Source of the DNA: Acinetobacter terrae
Lineage (GTDB): Bacteria; Pseudomonadota; Gammaproteobacteria; Pseudomonadales; Moraxellaceae
Assembly (NCBI RefSeq): GCF_013004375.1
Contig: NZ_JABERI010000024.1
Span: forward strand, 1-33,143
Length of the DNA: 33,143 nucleotides
Reading direction: 5' to 3'
Part shown: positions 15,788 to 22,774 of the stretch, piece after piece
How the letters are laid out: every line of letters begins with the position of its first letter
How positions within the stretch are numbered: position 1 is the stretch's first letter
The notes under the pieces: generated by a model
What the model was told of the DNA's origin: nothing
Databases searched by the model: none
Seen by the model: only the letters and a program-made list of their open reading frames with translations
Translations under genes and position numbers: made by a program

Positions 15788-18184
15788 ATGAAGTCTGAAC
15801 GTGGTATCGGTTTACTAGCGCTTATTTTTTCAATATTAGTCATTGGTGCTTTCTTGGCTTTTAGCGCCTATTTAATCCGAATGGATAATATTGTGCGAAA
15901 TAAGTTTGAAGGACAACGCTGGGATATTCCGGCGAAAGTATTTGCTCGTCCTTTGGAAATCTATACCAATGCCCCAGTTAATCAAACAGACTTTACTCAA
16001 GAGCTGAAATTACTCGGCTATAAAAATTCTGATAGCTATACCAAATCAGGAAGTTACGTTACTTCAGGTGATGCACTGTATGTGCATACACGTGGTTTCG
16101 ACTTTGGCGATAGCGCAGAACCTGAACAGGTGTTAAAAGTCACCTTTAACAATGATCAAGTGGGTGAAGTTAGTGCGACCAAACCATCCTCTACCGGTAT
16201 CGCTCGTTTAGAGCCTTTATTGATTGGGGGAATTTACCCGCAACACAATGAAGACCGTGTACTGATTAAACTCGACAAAGTCCCTAAACCTTTAATTGAA
16301 GCACTCATCGCGACAGAAGACCGTAACTTCTATCATCATCATGGGGTTTCAGTCCGCGGTACAGCACGTGCTTTAGTCAGTAATGTCACCGGTGGTAAAC
16401 GTCAAGGTGGTTCAACCCTGACCCAACAATTAGTTAAAAACTTCTATTTAAGCCCAGAAAAAACCTTAAAACGTAAAGTGAATGAAGCCTTGATGGCACT
16501 GTTAATTGAGCTTCATTATGATAAAGATGAAATTTTAGAAGCTTATCTAAATGAAGTTAATCTGGGTCAAAATGGTAATTACTCAATTAATGGTTATGGT
16601 CTGGCTTCACAATTTTACTTTGGTTTACCACTGAGTGAATTAAATACGGCTCAACAAGCCTATTTGGTCGGTTTAGTTCAAGGACCAACGTTGTTTAACC
16701 CTTGGAGAAATCCAGAAGGTGCAAAAAGACGTCGTGATATTGTTTTAAACAATATGCTGGTGATGGGTTATCTGACTCAGGATCAATTTGAACAAGAAGT
16801 GGCTCGACCACTCAATGTCATTGCAAAACCAACCTTGGGTCCTGCCCGCTTCCCTGATTTTCTGGATATTGTGCGTCGACAACTGCGTACCGAATATCAA
16901 GAAGGTGATTTGACCAATCAAGGTTTAAGAATTTTCACCACACTTGATCCTATTGCCCAAACCAAAGTACAAGAGGCATTTAAAGCGTCTGTTTCTGGTT
17001 TAGCCAATGCCAATCCTAAACGTTTAAAAGACTTACAAGGTGCTGTTTTAATTTCTCATCCTGAAAATGGTGAACTGGTTGCAGCGGTGGGTTCTACACA
17101 GGACTTTACCGGTTTTAACCGTGCTTTAGATGCCAAGCGTCAGGTCGGTTCTTTACTCAAACCGGTCATCTATTTAAGTGCCATTGAATCGGGACGTTAC
17201 AACTGGGCAAGCCCAATTGAAGATAGTTCTCTAAACATTGTCAGTGAAGGAAAAACCTGGACACCTAAAAATTATAGCGGCGGTGATCATGGGGTGGTTT
17301 CAATGGCAGAAGCTTTGGCAAATTCCTATAACCTTTCAGCAGTGCGTTTAGGTCAGGAATTTGGGATTTCAACTTTCAGTAATCACCTGAAAAAATTTGG
17401 CGTGACTTCGGATATTCCAACCTATCCTTCTATCTTCCTCGGTGCAGTTGATATGTCACCTATGGAAGTGATGAGCATTTATAGCAACTTTGCAACAGGC
17501 GGATTTAAATACCCAATCAAATCAATTCGTTCTGTGGTGGATGCAAACGGACGTTTACTCGATCGTTATGGTCTGACCGTTCAAAAAACCATTGACCCTT
17601 CTGCTGCTTATATTTTGAATTATGGCTTACAGCAAGTGATGAGTTCAGGTACAGGTCGTTCGGCTTATAGCGCCTTACCTACCGATTTAAAACTGGCCGG
17701 GAAATCGGGAACCACCAATGATACGCGTGACTCGTGGTTTGCAGGTTATTCGGGTAATTATTTAAGTGTGGTGTGGTTGGGTCTGGATGACAATAAAATT
17801 ACTGGTTTAACCGGTTCTTCAGGTGCCCTTCCTGTTTGGACCAATGTTATGAAGCAACTGCGCCAAAAACCTGTGAACTTACGCCAAACTGAAAATGTAC
17901 AATGGCATTGGATTGACCGCACAACTGGCTATTTATCTGCACAAGGTTGTGAAGGTGCAATGTATATTCCATTACTCCGTACTAATGTGCCACGCCAAGC
18001 CACCGCATGTGGTTTACCGCATTATCAAGTCGAGCCGGGTTACAATTCTGACACCGAAAGCAATCAGGCTGCACCTGCAGAAAACGATAGTATCGAAAAC
18101 TATATTCGTGAAAGTGAAACTGAAATGCCAAGTGACTCTACGAATAATAGTCAGGTCATTTCAAGCGGTAGCTATGATAATTAG
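15788..18184 (+). CDS. mrcB: penicillin-binding protein 1b (bifunctional murein synthase)
   Basis: A class A PBP that polymerises glycan strands and cross-links peptides in the periplasm. It has one N-terminal membrane anchor (about residues 5-28, GIGLLALIFSILVIGAFLAFSAYL). Next comes the UB2H-like region (about 60-140), where PBP1b activators dock. The glycosyltransferase 51 domain has the catalytic Glu in ATEDRNFYHHHG near residue 177, RQGGSTLTQQLVKNFYL and EALMALLIELHYDKDEILEAYL. The transpeptidase has the SxxK serine in VGSLLKP near 454, SYN in NSYNLSAV and KSGTT near 637. The length of 798 matches Acinetobacter PBP1b. A TTG at 15785 is also possible: AGGA sits 11 bases from the TTG and 14 from the ATG, so the ribosome site is poor for both. 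lpoP follows 15 bases downstream. Confidence 0.95.
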   Translation: MKSERGIGLLALIFSILVIGAFLAFSAYLIRMDNIVRNKFEGQRWDIPAKVFARPLEIYTNAPVNQTDFTQELKLLGYKNSDSYTKSGSYVTSGDALYVHTRGFDFGDSAEPEQVLKVTFNNDQVGEVSATKPSSTGIARLEPLLIGGIYPQHNEDRVLIKLDKVPKPLIEALIATEDRNFYHHHGVSVRGTARALVSNVTGGKRQGGSTLTQQLVKNFYLSPEKTLKRKVNEALMALLIELHYDKDEILEAYLNEVNLGQNGNYSINGYGLASQFYFGLPLSELNTAQQAYLVGLVQGPTLFNPWRNPEGAKRRRDIVLNNMLVMGYLTQDQFEQEVARPLNVIAKPTLGPARFPDFLDIVRRQLRTEYQEGDLTNQGLRIFTTLDPIAQTKVQEAFKASVSGLANANPKRLKDLQGAVLISHPENGELVAAVGSTQDFTGFNRALDAKRQVGSLLKPVIYLSAIESGRYNWASPIEDSSLNIVSEGKTWTPKNYSGGDHGVVSMAEALANSYNLSAVRLGQEFGISTFSNHLKKFGVTSDIPTYPSIFLGAVDMSPMEVMSIYSNFATGGFKYPIKSIRSVVDANGRLLDRYGLTVQKTIDPSAAYILNYGLQQVMSSGTGRSAYSALPTDLKLAGKSGTTNDTRDSWFAGYSGNYLSVVWLGLDDNKITGLTGSSGALPVWTNVMKQLRQKPVNLRQTENVQWHWIDRTTGYLSAQGCEGAMYIPLLRTNVPRQATACGLPHYQVEPGYNSDTESNQAAPAENDSIENYIRESETEMPSDSTNNSQVISSGSYDN

Positions 18185-18199
18185 TGGTGAAAATTCATA

Positions 18200-18766
18200 A
18201 TGAATGTTCAATTCAACATTTATAAACATTGGGTACTTGGTCTAGGCTTAGTTGGATTGGTGGGATGTCAAAGCCTGCCAGCCCCTGAGACCAAGGAACC
18301 GGCGAAACCTGCACCTTCTGAAAAGAAGGAAATTAAAACGCCTTCTGGTGTGGTCATTACTCCTTATGACCGCGAAGAAATTCAACGTAAAAAAATGCAG
18401 GTAGTCGTTCCTGAGCAAAGAAACACGCAGCAATTTGATGATGGTCGTGAACTTCCTGCCTTCAAAAAATTAATGCAAAAAACCCAGCTTGCATATAAAC
18501 AAGGGCAATGGAATCAGGCAGAGGCTGCTGCACTTCAGGCACAGCGCTTGGCACCACAATCTGCCGAGACTTTTTTGTATTTGGCTTTGGTGGCCAATAA
18601 AAAAAATAAGCTTGCAAATGCGGAAGCTTTAGCACAGCGTGGACTGAGTTATGCGCAAAGTAATGCCATGAAAAAGCAACTTTGGCTGGTCATTTTAAAA
18701 GCTGCACAACAGCAAAAAGATCAAAAAACCATTCAGCAAGCGCAAAAAGCACTAAAAGCCTTATAA
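18200..18766 (+). CDS. lpoP: TPR lipoprotein, probable PBP1b activator LpoP
   Basis: A 188-residue outer-membrane-type lipoprotein. The signal peptide WVLGLGLVGLVGC ends in lipobox LVGC, with the lipidated cysteine near residue 23 followed by QS, which favours outer membrane sorting. Then comes a Pro/Lys/Glu-rich tether (about 25-60), and two TPR-like helical repeats (AYKQGQWNQAEAAALQAQRL and FLYLALVANKKNKLANAEAL, about 95-150). In Pseudomonas the TPR lipoprotein LpoP is encoded beside ponB and is needed for PBP1b activity. The architecture, size and position 15 bp behind mrcB fit that role. The function is inferred from architecture and synteny, not from a catalytic motif. Confidence 0.8.
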   Translation: MNVQFNIYKHWVLGLGLVGLVGCQSLPAPETKEPAKPAPSEKKEIKTPSGVVITPYDREEIQRKKMQVVVPEQRNTQQFDDGRELPAFKKLMQKTQLAYKQGQWNQAEAAALQAQRLAPQSAETFLYLALVANKKNKLANAEALAQRGLSYAQSNAMKKQLWLVILKAAQQQKDQKTIQQAQKALKAL

Positions 18767-18772
18767 AATTTT

Positions 18773-18815
18773 GGATGTATCAAACTGAACCATTCACAGC
18801 GCAATACATCCTTTT
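18773..18815 (+). terminator. probable terminator of mrcB-lpoP
   Basis: GGATGTAT (18773-18780) pairs with ATACATCC (18804-18811), followed by TTTT. The 23-base loop is large for an intrinsic terminator, hence the low score. Confidence 0.45.
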
Positions 18816-18825
18816 ATTCTATTTT

Positions 18826-19725
18826 TTATAAAAATCGAATCCCTGCAATTCCATAAGCACCCTGCTCTTGAGCCATCATCAGATCACCGGCTTGCATTCC
18901 GCCTAAAGCAAAAACAGGAATTTCGACTTGTGCAGCTAAATTCTTAAACTGTTCCCATCCCAATGCCCGAGCTTCTGGATGCGTTTCTGTAGCCAACACT
19001 GGACTCAATAGAATGGCATCACAACCCATTTTCTGTGCCTGTTTCATCGAGACTAAATCATGACAGGCTGCAATATAGCGTTTGCCCATGATTAAATCGC
19101 CTTGCATTAAAGACATCACTTGTGACTGCTTTAAATGAATGGCTGAAATGGCTTGTTGTTGAATTGAATTTAACTGTTGGTAAAGATCAATATTCACGAT
19201 CAGCTTGGACAATTGCTCAACACTTAAGCCGGAAATTTCAATGATCTGTGCTTGAGTGCCCTCAACACGCCAATACATCAATTGATCCAGATTTAATTGG
19301 TTTAATGTATTTAACTGATCTGAAATTTTAATCTGATGCGCCCAATGCAAGCGCTTGATCATGGCTTGATTGGCTTTGGGGAAATTTAAACTGAGCAATT
19401 CATCACGGCTATACCATGTCCAAGGCTGCTGAATTTCATTTAATAAAGCGCTCGGTACGATGGCATGAAATAAATGCAAGTTGACAATCAGATCATCATA
19501 TTCATGCCGAATCACATCAAAAGCATGCCAGTCCTGCAAACCGATTCCAACTTCTTCATAAATTTCACGGCGACAGGCTGCTAAAGGACTTTCGCCTTGT
19601 TCAACTTCCCCCCCTGGAAATTCATGTTTATTTCCCTGATGCTGTTTTGCTTCACGCCAACCTACAAGTACCTTGTCCTGATGCAACAAGATTGCAATTG
19701 CAACGTGAATCGTGGGTTTCGACAT
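18826..19725 (-). CDS. mutT: MutT-type Nudix hydrolase fused to a ThiE-like domain
   Basis: Residues 1-130 are a MutT-type Nudix enzyme that hydrolyses oxidised dGTP (8-oxo-dGTP) and so prevents A:T to C:G transversions. The Nudix box is complete: GGEVEQGESPLAACRREIYEEVG at about residues 38-60, with REIYEE as the metal-binding core. After a linker, residues 165-299 resemble thiamine phosphate synthase/TenI: GKRYIAACHD, DAILLSPVLATETHPEA, PVFALGGMQAGD and AYGIAGIRFL. This two-domain form (299 aa) is common in Acinetobacter and Pseudomonas. The role of the ThiE-like half is unknown and true thiamine synthesis is doubtful. AAAGGAG sits six bases before the ATG. It is monocistronic and divergent from hemP. 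Confidence 0.92.
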   Translation of the reverse strand: MSKPTIHVAIAILLHQDKVLVGWREAKQHQGNKHEFPGGEVEQGESPLAACRREIYEEVGIGLQDWHAFDVIRHEYDDLIVNLHLFHAIVPSALLNEIQQPWTWYSRDELLSLNFPKANQAMIKRLHWAHQIKISDQLNTLNQLNLDQLMYWRVEGTQAQIIEISGLSVEQLSKLIVNIDLYQQLNSIQQQAISAIHLKQSQVMSLMQGDLIMGKRYIAACHDLVSMKQAQKMGCDAILLSPVLATETHPEARALGWEQFKNLAAQVEIPVFALGGMQAGDLMMAQEQGAYGIAGIRFL

Positions 19726-19799
19726 GCCGTACTCCTTTGCGTGAAAATATTACAGAGTGTAAGCAAATTTAGGTTTTTTATAAAATCTTAAATAATTCA

Positions 19800-19833
19800 T
19801 TGACAGGCCTATTCGATAATGATTATCATTTAA
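19800..19833 (+). promoter_or_regulatory. Fur-box promoter of hemP
   Basis: A perfect -35 TTGACA (19800-19805) is followed by TATCAT at 19824-19829 (18-bp spacer) as -10. A Fur box GATAATGATTATCATTTAA (19815-19833) overlaps the spacer and the -10, matching 15 of 19 consensus bases around a 6-1-6 palindrome. Iron-loaded Fur bound here would block RNA polymerase, so the gene should be expressed under iron limitation. Confidence 0.85.
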
Positions 19834-19864
19834 ATCGTTCACTATATACCACGGAGTCGAAGGA

Positions 19865-20035
19865 ATGAACGCACCATTTAGCCTGTTTACACGTAATAAT
19901 GACGTAGCACACTCACTACCGATGTTGCACTCGAACAACCTGTTTTCCCTTGGCCGAGAAATTCGAATTATGCATGCCGGAGAAGAATATCGTTTACGTT
20001 TAACCCGCAACAATCGACTCATTCTGACCAAATAA
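19865..20035 (+). CDS. hemP: hemin uptake protein HemP
   Basis: A 56-residue cytosolic protein of the HemP family. The diagnostic C-terminal half reads LGREIRIMHAGEEYRLRLTR followed by NNRLILTK, which matches the family core (an Arg-rich beta segment ending in LILTK). HemP is needed for expression or function of heme uptake systems in several proteobacteria, acting with a heme receptor. ACGGAG lies eight bases before the ATG. A consensus promoter with an overlapping Fur box precedes it, so iron control is well supported. Usually a TonB-dependent heme receptor follows hemP, but here the next gene is on the other strand and a terminator closes the unit, so this is an orphan copy. A longer minus-strand frame over the same bases (19750-20031) shows no family features. 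Confidence 0.9.
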   Translation: MNAPFSLFTRNNDVAHSLPMLHSNNLFSLGREIRIMHAGEEYRLRLTRNNRLILTK

Positions 20036-20060
20036 AATTGATTCTAACCAAATAAAATAG
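20021..20060 (+). repeat. 20-bp tandem duplication across the hemP stop
   Basis: Bases 20021-20040 (ATTCTGACCAAATAAAATTG) are repeated head-to-tail at 20041-20060 with two differences. The first copy holds the last four codons and stop of hemP; the second is non-coding. Confidence 0.85.
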
Positions 20061-20090
20061 TAACAAGCCAATAATAATATTCGTGGAAAC

Positions 20091-20121
20091 AAGCAGTATG
20101 TACGCAAACATACTGCTTTTT
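20091..20121 (+). terminator. terminator of hemP
   Basis: An 11-bp perfect stem (AAGCAGTATGT with ACATACTGCTT), a six-base loop and TTTTT. Its right end touches the qseC stop codon on the other strand. Confidence 0.85.
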
Positions 20122-21463
20122 AGTGCTGAAGATTGAGTGAAAATTGCAGCTCGACTTTTAATCCACCATGCGCAGATTGAGAGAAATGAATTTCCCCTGC
20201 ATGCAACTCCATAATTTTCTGACAGATCGAAAGCCCCAAACCTGAACCTTGAGTTTTGGTTCCCAAAGCACGATAAAAGCGTTCACCCAGTCGTTGTAGC
20301 ACTTCATCTGTGACACCTTGCCCGTCATCTTCAATGCTGATACTGATATGTTGCTGCTTTTGTTGCATATCAATAAACACATTCCCACCCTGCTCTGCAT
20401 AGCGAATCGCATTATCAATCAGGTTTCGTATACAACTGAAAATGAGTTTTTCATTGGCCAAAATAGAAAGATGAGACAAAAGCCGAGTCTGGATCTGAAT
20501 ATTTTTTTCTAATGCAAAAGGCTGTAAAGCTTGAATGACATCCTTCACTACAAGCTGCAAATCAATTTCAGCTTTAGGCAATTGACTGGTATTGGTCGGA
20601 TCTAGTCGTGCAAGTAAAAGTAGGTTTTCTAAAACTTGTGTGCCACGACTGACATCATTTTGGATGCTGACCAAGTCCTGATCCAGTTCTGGATATTTAC
20701 GTTTTAGTACCTGTAAACGCATTTGAATGGCGGATAAAGGTGAACGTAATTCATGTGAGGCATCCGCTGTAAAGCGTTGCTCTGCCACTAAAGATTTTTG
20801 CAGTCGTTGTAAGAGTTGATTCAGTTGCCAAACCATTGGTTGTAATTCTTTTAATTCAGGTTTTTGCTGCTGAATCGGAGCGAGATCATCGGCATTTTTT
20901 CCTGAAATTTGTTTGGACAATTGGTGAATGACTTTAAATTGGCGTTTCACCGCAAAATGTAAAATCAGCCACTGAATGAACCAGAGCAAAATTAAAATCA
21001 GGCCATAGCCCATGACATTTTGAGCCAAATCTTTAAAACGTTGTCCGATGGGTTGTAACACCAACACTGACATATTCAGTTCGGTATCTTCAGCCATGTA
21101 TATGCGCCACAATTGCTGATCTTGCCAAATAAAACTATAGCCTTCCGATGCGTTGGTTTTCAGTTTTGAAGATTGCTTGTCGAGTTGGAAATTTTTTGAT
21201 TCCGTGAGAACCTGCTGCTGATCTTTTAACTGGTATTGAATGTCAAATTCATCACTGATTTCATCGACCTGTTGTCCTGAGGTGTTAGTCACATCCGAGA
21301 TCAACAGCATATCGGCAATTTCATCCATGAGCTGATCTTGCACCTGCATGGTCTGATACAGGGAAATCCCCATAAAAAGCAGCAATGCCATTACCCCAGC
21401 TACTATTGAACTGAATAATGATGTCTTGATCAGTTTGCTTTGTAGAGACACGGCGTGTGACAT
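20120..21463 (-). CDS. qseC: sensor histidine kinase QseC-like
   Basis: A membrane sensor kinase of 447 residues. It has TM1 at about 13-36, a periplasmic sensor loop of about 110 residues, TM2 at about 152-171, then a HAMP-like linker. The phosphoacceptor His237 lies in TADASHELRSPLSAIQ. The ATPase domain has the N box NLIDNAIRYA, G1 EDDGQGV and G2 GSGLGLSI. It phosphorylates the partner regulator encoded one base upstream. The family (QseC/PmrB/TctE) is hard to split by eye, but the adjacent YgiW-type gene reproduces the ygiW-qseB-qseC arrangement of enterobacteria. The signal sensed is not determined; autoinducer or adrenergic sensing should not be assumed here. Confidence 0.82.
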   Translation of the reverse strand: MSHAVSLQSKLIKTSLFSSIVAGVMALLLFMGISLYQTMQVQDQLMDEIADMLLISDVTNTSGQQVDEISDEFDIQYQLKDQQQVLTESKNFQLDKQSSKLKTNASEGYSFIWQDQQLWRIYMAEDTELNMSVLVLQPIGQRFKDLAQNVMGYGLILILLWFIQWLILHFAVKRQFKVIHQLSKQISGKNADDLAPIQQQKPELKELQPMVWQLNQLLQRLQKSLVAEQRFTADASHELRSPLSAIQMRLQVLKRKYPELDQDLVSIQNDVSRGTQVLENLLLLARLDPTNTSQLPKAEIDLQLVVKDVIQALQPFALEKNIQIQTRLLSHLSILANEKLIFSCIRNLIDNAIRYAEQGGNVFIDMQQKQQHISISIEDDGQGVTDEVLQRLGERFYRALGTKTQGSGLGLSICQKIMELHAGEIHFSQSAHGGLKVELQFSLNLQH

Positions 21464-21464
21464 A

Positions 21465-22124
21465 TTAATCTTGACTCATGCGATAGCCCAAACCACGAAT
21501 GGTTTTGATATATTGGCTGCCTATTTTTTTACGTAACTGATAGATAAACACTTCTATGGCATTACTTTCTATTTCATCGCCCCAAGCATAGAGTGATTCT
21601 TCCAGTTGTTCACGCGTGATCACATATTCAGGCTTTTGCATCAGTTTATGCAAAATCTGAAATTCCTTGGCGGTTAAATTTACGGTTTGACCATCTTGAG
21701 TCAGTGTTTTGGCCTGCGGATCCAAAACTAGATTCGCATAACGTAGATCTTGCCCTGCTGTTGCTTGATGCTGTCGTAATTGCGAACGTACACGTGCGGA
21801 AAGTTCTTCCAGACTGAAAGGCTTGACCAGATAATCATTGGCACCCAAATCTAAACCTTCGACCCGGTCATGAATACTATCGCGCGCGGTAATAAAAATC
21901 ACGGGGGTTTGTTGCTGCTGCGTTCGTAAAGTTTTGAGAATCTCGTCCCCAGTAGCTTTAGGTAGCCCACGATCGAGCAAGACACAATCATACTGATGTT
22001 GCTCAATCGCTAAAATGGCATGATCGCCACGCTCGACCCAGTCAATATTATAACCATCCATTTCTAACCATGTTTTGATGCTCTCTGCTTGGGAAGCATC
22101 ATCTTCTGCCAGTAAGATTCGCAT
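21465..22124 (-). CDS. qseB: OmpR-family response regulator QseB-like
   Basis: A 219-residue DNA-binding response regulator. The receiver domain has the acidic pair E7-D8-D9, phosphoacceptor Asp51 in LLDRGLP, Thr79 in FITARD and Lys101 in DYLVKPF. The C-terminal winged helix carries LTAKEFQILHKLM, then the recognition-helix region ESNAIEVFIYQLRKK and IRGLGYR. It is followed after one base by the kinase gene, so the two are translationally linked. A 12-bp palindrome overlaps its ribosome site (22133-22144). A terminator separates it from ygiW, so qseBC either has its own promoter or depends on read-through. LDRGLP in place of the more usual LDLTLP or LDLGLP is a minor variation. Confidence 0.88.
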   Translation of the reverse strand: MRILLAEDDASQAESIKTWLEMDGYNIDWVERGDHAILAIEQHQYDCVLLDRGLPKATGDEILKTLRTQQQQTPVIFITARDSIHDRVEGLDLGANDYLVKPFSLEELSARVRSQLRQHQATAGQDLRYANLVLDPQAKTLTQDGQTVNLTAKEFQILHKLMQKPEYVITREQLEESLYAWGDEIESNAIEVFIYQLRKKIGSQYIKTIRGLGYRMSQD

Positions 22125-22132
22125 GTGTTGTT

Positions 22133-22144
22133 CTCATATATGAG
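22133..22144. promoter_or_regulatory. palindrome over the qseB ribosome site
   Basis: CTCATATATGAG is fully self-complementary. It ends eight bases before the qseB ATG, and its GAG is the only Shine-Dalgarno-like motif. It could be an operator or could modulate translation. Confidence 0.35.
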
Positions 22145-22193
22145 GCATTTTCTACTTTTAAGATAGCATGCTTTAAAAATCGCTTGATTCAAA

Positions 22194-22222
22194 AAAACCA
22201 CATGAATAATGCATGTGGTTTT
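22194..22222 (-). terminator. terminator between ygiW and qseB
   Basis: An 11-bp stem (AAAACCACATG with CATGTGGTTTT) with a 7-base loop is followed on the minus strand by seven T. It lies about 80 bases past the ygiW stop. Confidence 0.8.
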
Positions 22223-22303
22223 AAGAGAAATATAAAAGGAGATAGACAACTTCCTCCTTATAGCTTTATTTCAATTGATCGGCTATGCAGTGAATCAACT
22301 GAA

Positions 22304-22666
22304 TTAGAATTTAACCGCATCTACATCAATTTCAACACGTTTCGCAGGTTTGTAATCAATGTCGACTTCACCAGTGATGGTCACAGGGGTTTTGGCATTT
22401 ACAGGTTTACCCTGCCATAATTCGTCATCAATATCGACCGTAATCGTGCCAGTGTTATCACGGAATTGGTATTTTTCATCACCGACCGCTTTAACTACAT
22501 AACCTTTGAGCTGTACCTTGGTATCATCTTTTAAAGTTAAGGCATGTTTAACCGTCGTAGTCGTTTGTGGTGCAATGGCAGCTTGATTCACGGCAGTATT
22601 GGCAATGGCAAATGTAGTTGCACCCACCAGACCTGTAATTAAAGTTGCTTTAGAGATCATGTTCAT
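22304..22666 (-). CDS. ygiW: YgiW/YdeI family periplasmic OB-fold protein
   Basis: A 120-residue exported protein. A signal peptide of about 22-29 residues (MNMISKATLITGLVGATTFAIA) is followed by a compact bacterial OB-fold domain: KVQLKGYVVKAVGDEKYQF, DNTGTITVDIDDELW and TITGEVDIDYKPAKRVEIDVD. Family members (YgiW/VisP, YdeI) are periplasmic stress-tolerance proteins, and ygiW precedes qseBC in E. coli. GAGGG lies seven bases before the ATG. A CTTAAG-containing palindrome lies about 65 bases upstream and may be a regulator site. A terminator follows, which could set a higher level of ygiW relative to qseBC. Confidence 0.88.
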   Translation of the reverse strand: MNMISKATLITGLVGATTFAIANTAVNQAAIAPQTTTTVKHALTLKDDTKVQLKGYVVKAVGDEKYQFRDNTGTITVDIDDELWQGKPVNAKTPVTITGEVDIDYKPAKRVEIDVDAVKF

Positions 22667-22731
22667 GTTGAAGCCCTCATCTTTTTGTTGATCATTTCGA
22701 TGAAGCTATTAAAACAAATCAAGATGAGGTG

Positions 22732-22743
22732 AATCTTAAGATT
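22732..22743. promoter_or_regulatory. 12-bp palindrome upstream of ygiW
   Basis: AATCTTAAGATT is self-complementary and contains CTTAAG, the half-site type bound by PmrA/QseB regulators. A second CTTAAG-like half-site at the usual 5-bp spacing is not seen, so the assignment is tentative. Confidence 0.3.
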
Positions 22744-22774
22744 TTTTCATTTTCAAAATTTTCAAAAAAAATCC

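Noticed and set aside
19750..20031. Minus-strand 93-residue frame over hemP
   Set aside because: The plus strand encodes a recognisable HemP with promoter and ribosome site; the antisense frame has no family motif.
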